Source: Pseudomonas sp. DNDY-54 (GTDB lineage: Bacteria > Pseudomonadota > Gammaproteobacteria > Pseudomonadales > Pseudomonadaceae). Taken from it: 64,000 nt of DNA. The position numbers were made by a program, and so were the translations under genes. Of the stretch, positions 61,280-64,000 are shown piece after piece; position 1 is the stretch's first letter; each line of letters begins with the position of its first letter. The notes beneath the pieces are model-generated. The model saw nothing but the letters and a program-made list of their open reading frames with translations. It ran no database searches and was not told the origin of the DNA. The stretch spans positions 2,170,001 to 2,234,000 of the forward strand of contig NZ_CP082271.1 in the NCBI RefSeq assembly GCF_019880365.1, given 5' to 3'.

Positions 61280-62560
61280 ATGGATTCGTTCATACTGATA
61301 GGCAGCTTCCTCGTTCTGATTTTGCTGCGCGTCCCCGTCGCTTATTCGCTGGGCCTGGCAGCGCTGGCAGGCGCTTGGTACATCGACATCCCCCTTCACG
61401 CGGTGATGATCCAGATTGCAGGCGGCATCAACAAATTCTCCTTGCTGGCCATTCCCTTCTTCGTGCTGGCGGGCGCCATCATGGCCGAAGGCGGTATGTC
61501 TCGCCGGCTGGTAGCGTTCGCCAGCGTGCTGGTCGGCTTCGTGCGAGGTGGACTGTCGCTAGTCAATATCATGGCCTCGACGTTCTTCGGTGCGATTTCC
61601 GGCTCGTCGCTGGCCGATACCGCCTCGGTCGGCTCCGTGCTGATTCCAGAAATGGAACGCAAGGGCTACCCGCGCGAGTTTTCCACCGCCGTGACCGTGA
61701 GCGGTTCGGTGCAGGCGTTGTTGACACCACCCAGCCACAACTCAGTGCTTTACTCGCTGGCGGCAGGTGGCACCGTTTCCATTGCATCATTGTTCATTGC
61801 CGGCATTGGACCTGGGCTGCTACTGAGCGCGGTGATGATGAGCATGTGCCTGTTGTTCGCCCGCAAGCGCAACTATCCGAAGGGTGAGGTTATCCCGCTG
61901 CGCCAGGCACTGAAGATTTGCGTCGACGCACTCTGGGGCCTGTTCACCATGGTGATCATCCTGGGCGGTATTCTCAGCGGCATCTTCACGGCAACCGAAT
62001 CGGCTTCGATCGCCGTGGTCTGGGCGTTCTTCGTGACCATGTTTATTTACCGCGACTATAAATGGCGCGATCTGCCCAAGTTGCTGCACCGCACCGTGCG
62101 GACACTGTCGATCGTGATGATCCTGATCGCGTTCGCCGGCGCCTTCGGTTACATCATGACGCTGATGCAGATCCCATCGAAGATCACTGGGCTATTCCTG
62201 ACCCTGTCGGACAATCGCTACGTGATTCTGATGTGCATCAACATCATGTTGTTGGCACTCGGCACGCTGATGGACATGGCGCCATTGATCCTTATCCTCA
62301 CGCCGATTTTGCTGCCGGTGATTACGGATATCGGCGTCGACCCGGTGCATTTCGGCATGATCATGCTGGTTAACCTGGGAATCGGCCTGATTACACCACC
62401 GGTTGGCGCGGTGCTGTTCGTCGGTGCCGCCATTGGCAAGGTCACGATTGAAAACACGGTAAAGGCCTTGCTGCCCTTTTACTGCGCGCTGCTCGCGGTG
62501 CTGATGGCCGTGACCTACATCCCTGCCATTTCCCTATGGTTGCCGAGCATGGTGCTGTAA
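61280..62560 (+). CDS. dctM: TRAP transporter large permease DctM
   Basis: A 426-residue large permease with about 12 membrane helices. Conserved DctM patterns are seen: FFGAISGSSLADTASVGSVLIPEMERKGYPREFSTAVT, GIFTATESASIAVVWAF and GLITPPVGAVLF. Forms the import channel with DctQ. A strong terminator follows. Confidence 0.94.
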   Translation: MDSFILIGSFLVLILLRVPVAYSLGLAALAGAWYIDIPLHAVMIQIAGGINKFSLLAIPFFVLAGAIMAEGGMSRRLVAFASVLVGFVRGGLSLVNIMASTFFGAISGSSLADTASVGSVLIPEMERKGYPREFSTAVTVSGSVQALLTPPSHNSVLYSLAAGGTVSIASLFIAGIGPGLLLSAVMMSMCLLFARKRNYPKGEVIPLRQALKICVDALWGLFTMVIILGGILSGIFTATESASIAVVWAFFVTMFIYRDYKWRDLPKLLHRTVRTLSIVMILIAFAGAFGYIMTLMQIPSKITGLFLTLSDNRYVILMCINIMLLALGTLMDMAPLILILTPILLPVITDIGVDPVHFGMIMLVNLGIGLITPPVGAVLFVGAAIGKVTIENTVKALLPFYCALLAVLMAVTYIPAISLWLPSMVL

Positions 62561-62569
62561 CGCACTATC

Positions 62570-62599
62570 ACCCAGCCCTTTCTGGGTCGGGTCTTTTTT
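62570..62599 (+). terminator. rho-independent terminator after dctM
   Basis: ACCCAGCCC pairs with GGGTCGGGT (one mismatch and one wobble pair) around a TTTCT loop, then CTTTTTT. Ends the udh-dctM operon. Confidence 0.8.
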
Positions 62600-62661
62600 C
62601 ATTTTCTCATTGCGCCAGCCCGCAGGCTGGCGTTGATTTTTTTCGGAACAGAACTAACGCC

Positions 62662-63630
62662 ATGTCCACTACCAGCTCCGACTCACCTGCCCTGTTCCCG
62701 CGTCATATCGCGGTGCTGATACTTGTCTGCCTCGGCTGTGCCTTTGCCGGCAACCATGTGGCTGCTCGCGTCGCCTTCGATGACGGCGCGGGCGTGCTCC
62801 TGGCTATCCTGTTGCGCTCTGGCGGCACGCTGATCGTGCTGGCGGGGCTGGTGTTCTGGCAAAGACAGAGTATTCGTTTGGCGCCTGGCGCCTGGCGCTG
62901 GCAGCTGTTGTTGGGCCTGTTGATCGCGGCGCAAAGTATTTGTTTGTATTCCGCCGTGGCCCGGATCCCGGTCGCGCTCGCGCTGCTGGTCGCAAACGTC
63001 TTCCCTATCCTTCTGGCGCTGCTGACCTGGGCGCTGGGTGGCGCACGACCCACTGCCCGCACCGCAATGCTGATGGGCCTGATACTGGTTGGGCTGTTCT
63101 TTGTATTGGAAGTCCCGGAACGTCTTTCGTCCAGTGAGGACGTCGGGCCGGAATGGGTGATCGGCGTAGCGCTTGCGTTCTGCGCCGCCAGCGTTTTCGC
63201 AACGGCATTGTGGATTACCGACCATAAGCTCTCACAGGTGCGCGGGTCGGTGCGCAGCATGCTGACCATGCTGGTGGTGTTCAGCAGTGCCAACCTTGCG
63301 GGCGTTAGCGGGCTCCTGCCCGGCGGGCTCTCATTGCCGCAGAGCGACACGGGATGGATCGCACTGGCCGTTTTGGTGGCGCTTTACGGCATCGGATTTA
63401 TCACACTGTTTGTTTCAGTGCCGCGCCTGAACATGCCTCGCAATGCGCCGGTGATGAATATCGAACCTTTGGCCACCTTGATAATGGGCTGGTTGGTGCT
63501 CGACCAGATGCTTGCAGCCGGTCAGATAATGGGCGGGGTGATCGTCATCTTCGGCATCGTCATGCTGACGTACCGTAAAACTGAAGAACCAGCAGTCTCG
63601 ACAGGCGGTGCAAAAAAAGCCGCGCGTTAG
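62662..63630 (+). CDS. EamA/DMT-family transporter
   Basis: A 322-residue membrane protein with ten hydrophobic helices in two EamA halves (about 15-145 and 165-305), like drug/metabolite exporters. The start at 62662 is preferred over 62536, which overlaps dctM. It has its own unit behind the dctM terminator. It may export a metabolite or sugar acid, but the substrate is unknown. Confidence 0.85.
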   Translation: MSTTSSDSPALFPRHIAVLILVCLGCAFAGNHVAARVAFDDGAGVLLAILLRSGGTLIVLAGLVFWQRQSIRLAPGAWRWQLLLGLLIAAQSICLYSAVARIPVALALLVANVFPILLALLTWALGGARPTARTAMLMGLILVGLFFVLEVPERLSSSEDVGPEWVIGVALAFCAASVFATALWITDHKLSQVRGSVRSMLTMLVVFSSANLAGVSGLLPGGLSLPQSDTGWIALAVLVALYGIGFITLFVSVPRLNMPRNAPVMNIEPLATLIMGWLVLDQMLAAGQIMGGVIVIFGIVMLTYRKTEEPAVSTGGAKKAAR

Positions 63631-63651
63631 TGGGGTTCAGTTGATCGCAAG

Positions 63652-63669
63652 CCGCGTCGGGTGACGCGG
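63652..63669. terminator. small hairpin between convergent eamA-like and gntR genes
   Basis: CCGCGTC / GACGCGG stem with a GGGT loop, followed by TTTC on the plus strand. A weak terminator candidate for the EamA-type gene. Confidence 0.45.
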
Positions 63670-63803
63670 TTTCATGTCGCGGCGCTGGTCTGGAAGGGGC
63701 GAACCATCGGAGCTCGAAGCAGGTTGACGAAAGAACCCGCTCCGCCTGGGGAAATCTTCCTATTGAGCGTCTGCGCCGCCGGGCGCTCTAGCTGTAGCGC
63801 CAG

Positions 63804-64000
63804 TTAGCTGGTCTTATCCGTCTCAGCTTCCTCATGCGCCTGGCGCAACCGCTCGCGGCTGTTAGTCAGGTGCAAACGCATCGCCGCCCGCGCCGATTCT
63901 GCATCCTGCCGGGCAATGGCATCGTAGATCTGCTCGTGTTCGCGACCCAGGCGTTGCTGATAATGAGGCTGATCATCATGAGCCAGACGTGCCGAATTGA
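63804..64000 (-). CDS. FadR-type GntR regulator, 3' end only
   Basis: The window ends inside this minus-strand gene. The last 65 codons read ...HYQQRLGREHEQIYDAIARQD, then SARAAMRLHLTNSRERL and a polar tail ending in TDKTS. This is the C-terminal helical part of an FCD domain (conserved His in AMRLHL), as in FadR-subfamily GntR regulators that control uronate genes (UxuR/ExuR relatives). The DNA-binding half lies beyond the window. It is convergent with the EamA gene and the likely regulator of the operators listed above. Confidence 0.8.
   Translation of the reverse strand, partial: NSARLAHDDQPHYQQRLGREHEQIYDAIARQDAESARAAMRLHLTNSRERLRQAHEEAETDKTS

Noticed and set aside
1..64000. CRISPR arrays, tRNA or rRNA genes, insertion sequences, prophage genes
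   Set aside because: No regular direct-repeat array, cloverleaf-like gene, transposase or phage protein was recognised on either strand.

Overview
The window is high-GC chromosomal DNA of a Pseudomonas-type gammaproteobacterium. The stutzeri group (Stutzerimonas) fits best: the gor-galU pair, a Pseudomonas-sized Fpr, OprD-family porin, DUF2790 and YegP proteins, LigD with the phosphoesterase domain first, and REP repeats with the GTAGGAGCGAG / CTCGCTCCTAC arms are all familiar there. The species is an inference. No rRNA, tRNA, CRISPR array, transposase or phage gene was seen.

Layout. (1) 0-9.2 kb: ligD, a secreted metallo-beta-lactamase-fold protein, two GlxA-type AraC regulators flanking a cysteine hydrolase, a YegP protein, and an AraC regulator divergent from a small monooxygenase-like protein. 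(2) 9.4-20.7 kb: a 13-gene minus-strand cluster read from 20.68 kb down to 9.41 kb. It encodes a taurine/nitrate-type ABC transporter, a GntR regulator, an AprA-like flavoprotein with an AprB-like two-cluster ferredoxin, a HEAT-repeat protein, a FdxA-type ferredoxin, a small secreted protein, a DUF971 protein, a YeiH-type exporter, an Fpr-type ferredoxin reductase and an Mrp ATPase. It reads as import of an oxyanion or organosulfur-like solute, redox chemistry by a dedicated flavoprotein/ferredoxin chain, Fe-S assembly (DUF971 plus Mrp, a split version of HCF101) and export. I consider this the least described system here. (3) 20.7-28.5 kb: a non-coding gap with a DoxX relic, then D-xylose genes xylR / xylA-xylF-xylG-xylH, without a xylulokinase. 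(4) 28.7-34.9 kb: DUF2790 protein, a RoxA/MauG-like di-haem cytochrome with a catalase-fold partner, threonine aldolase, two DUF202 membrane proteins, and a PCuAC copper chaperone. (5) 35-41.6 kb: gor, a VOC protein, galU, a chemoreceptor with a c-type haem motif, and hemN. (6) 41.8-45.7 kb: a FAN1 nuclease overlapping a Cas4-like-nuclease/XPD-like helicase fusion. (7) 46-64 kb: a hexuronate/aldarate catabolic locus: OprD porin, aldose 1-epimerase, 2-hydroxyacid dehydrogenase, garD, gudD, semialdehyde dehydrogenase and kdgD on the minus strand; a second gudD, udh, a lactonase, TRAP transporter dctPQM and an EamA exporter on the plus strand; and the 3' end of a FadR-type GntR regulator at the right edge.

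The genes of region 7 make a complete oxidative route: OprD and TRAP import, Udh makes the aldarolactone, the lactonase opens it, GarD or GudD dehydrates the aldarate, KdgD gives 2,5-dioxopentanoate, and the dehydrogenase yields 2-oxoglutarate. Three near-identical 13-bp sites (GTCRTMTGACAAC) before oprD, the second gudD and udh, plus two weaker ones, look like operators of the partly visible GntR regulator. Together with the xylose genes the window suggests growth on plant glucuronoxylan or pectin sugars.
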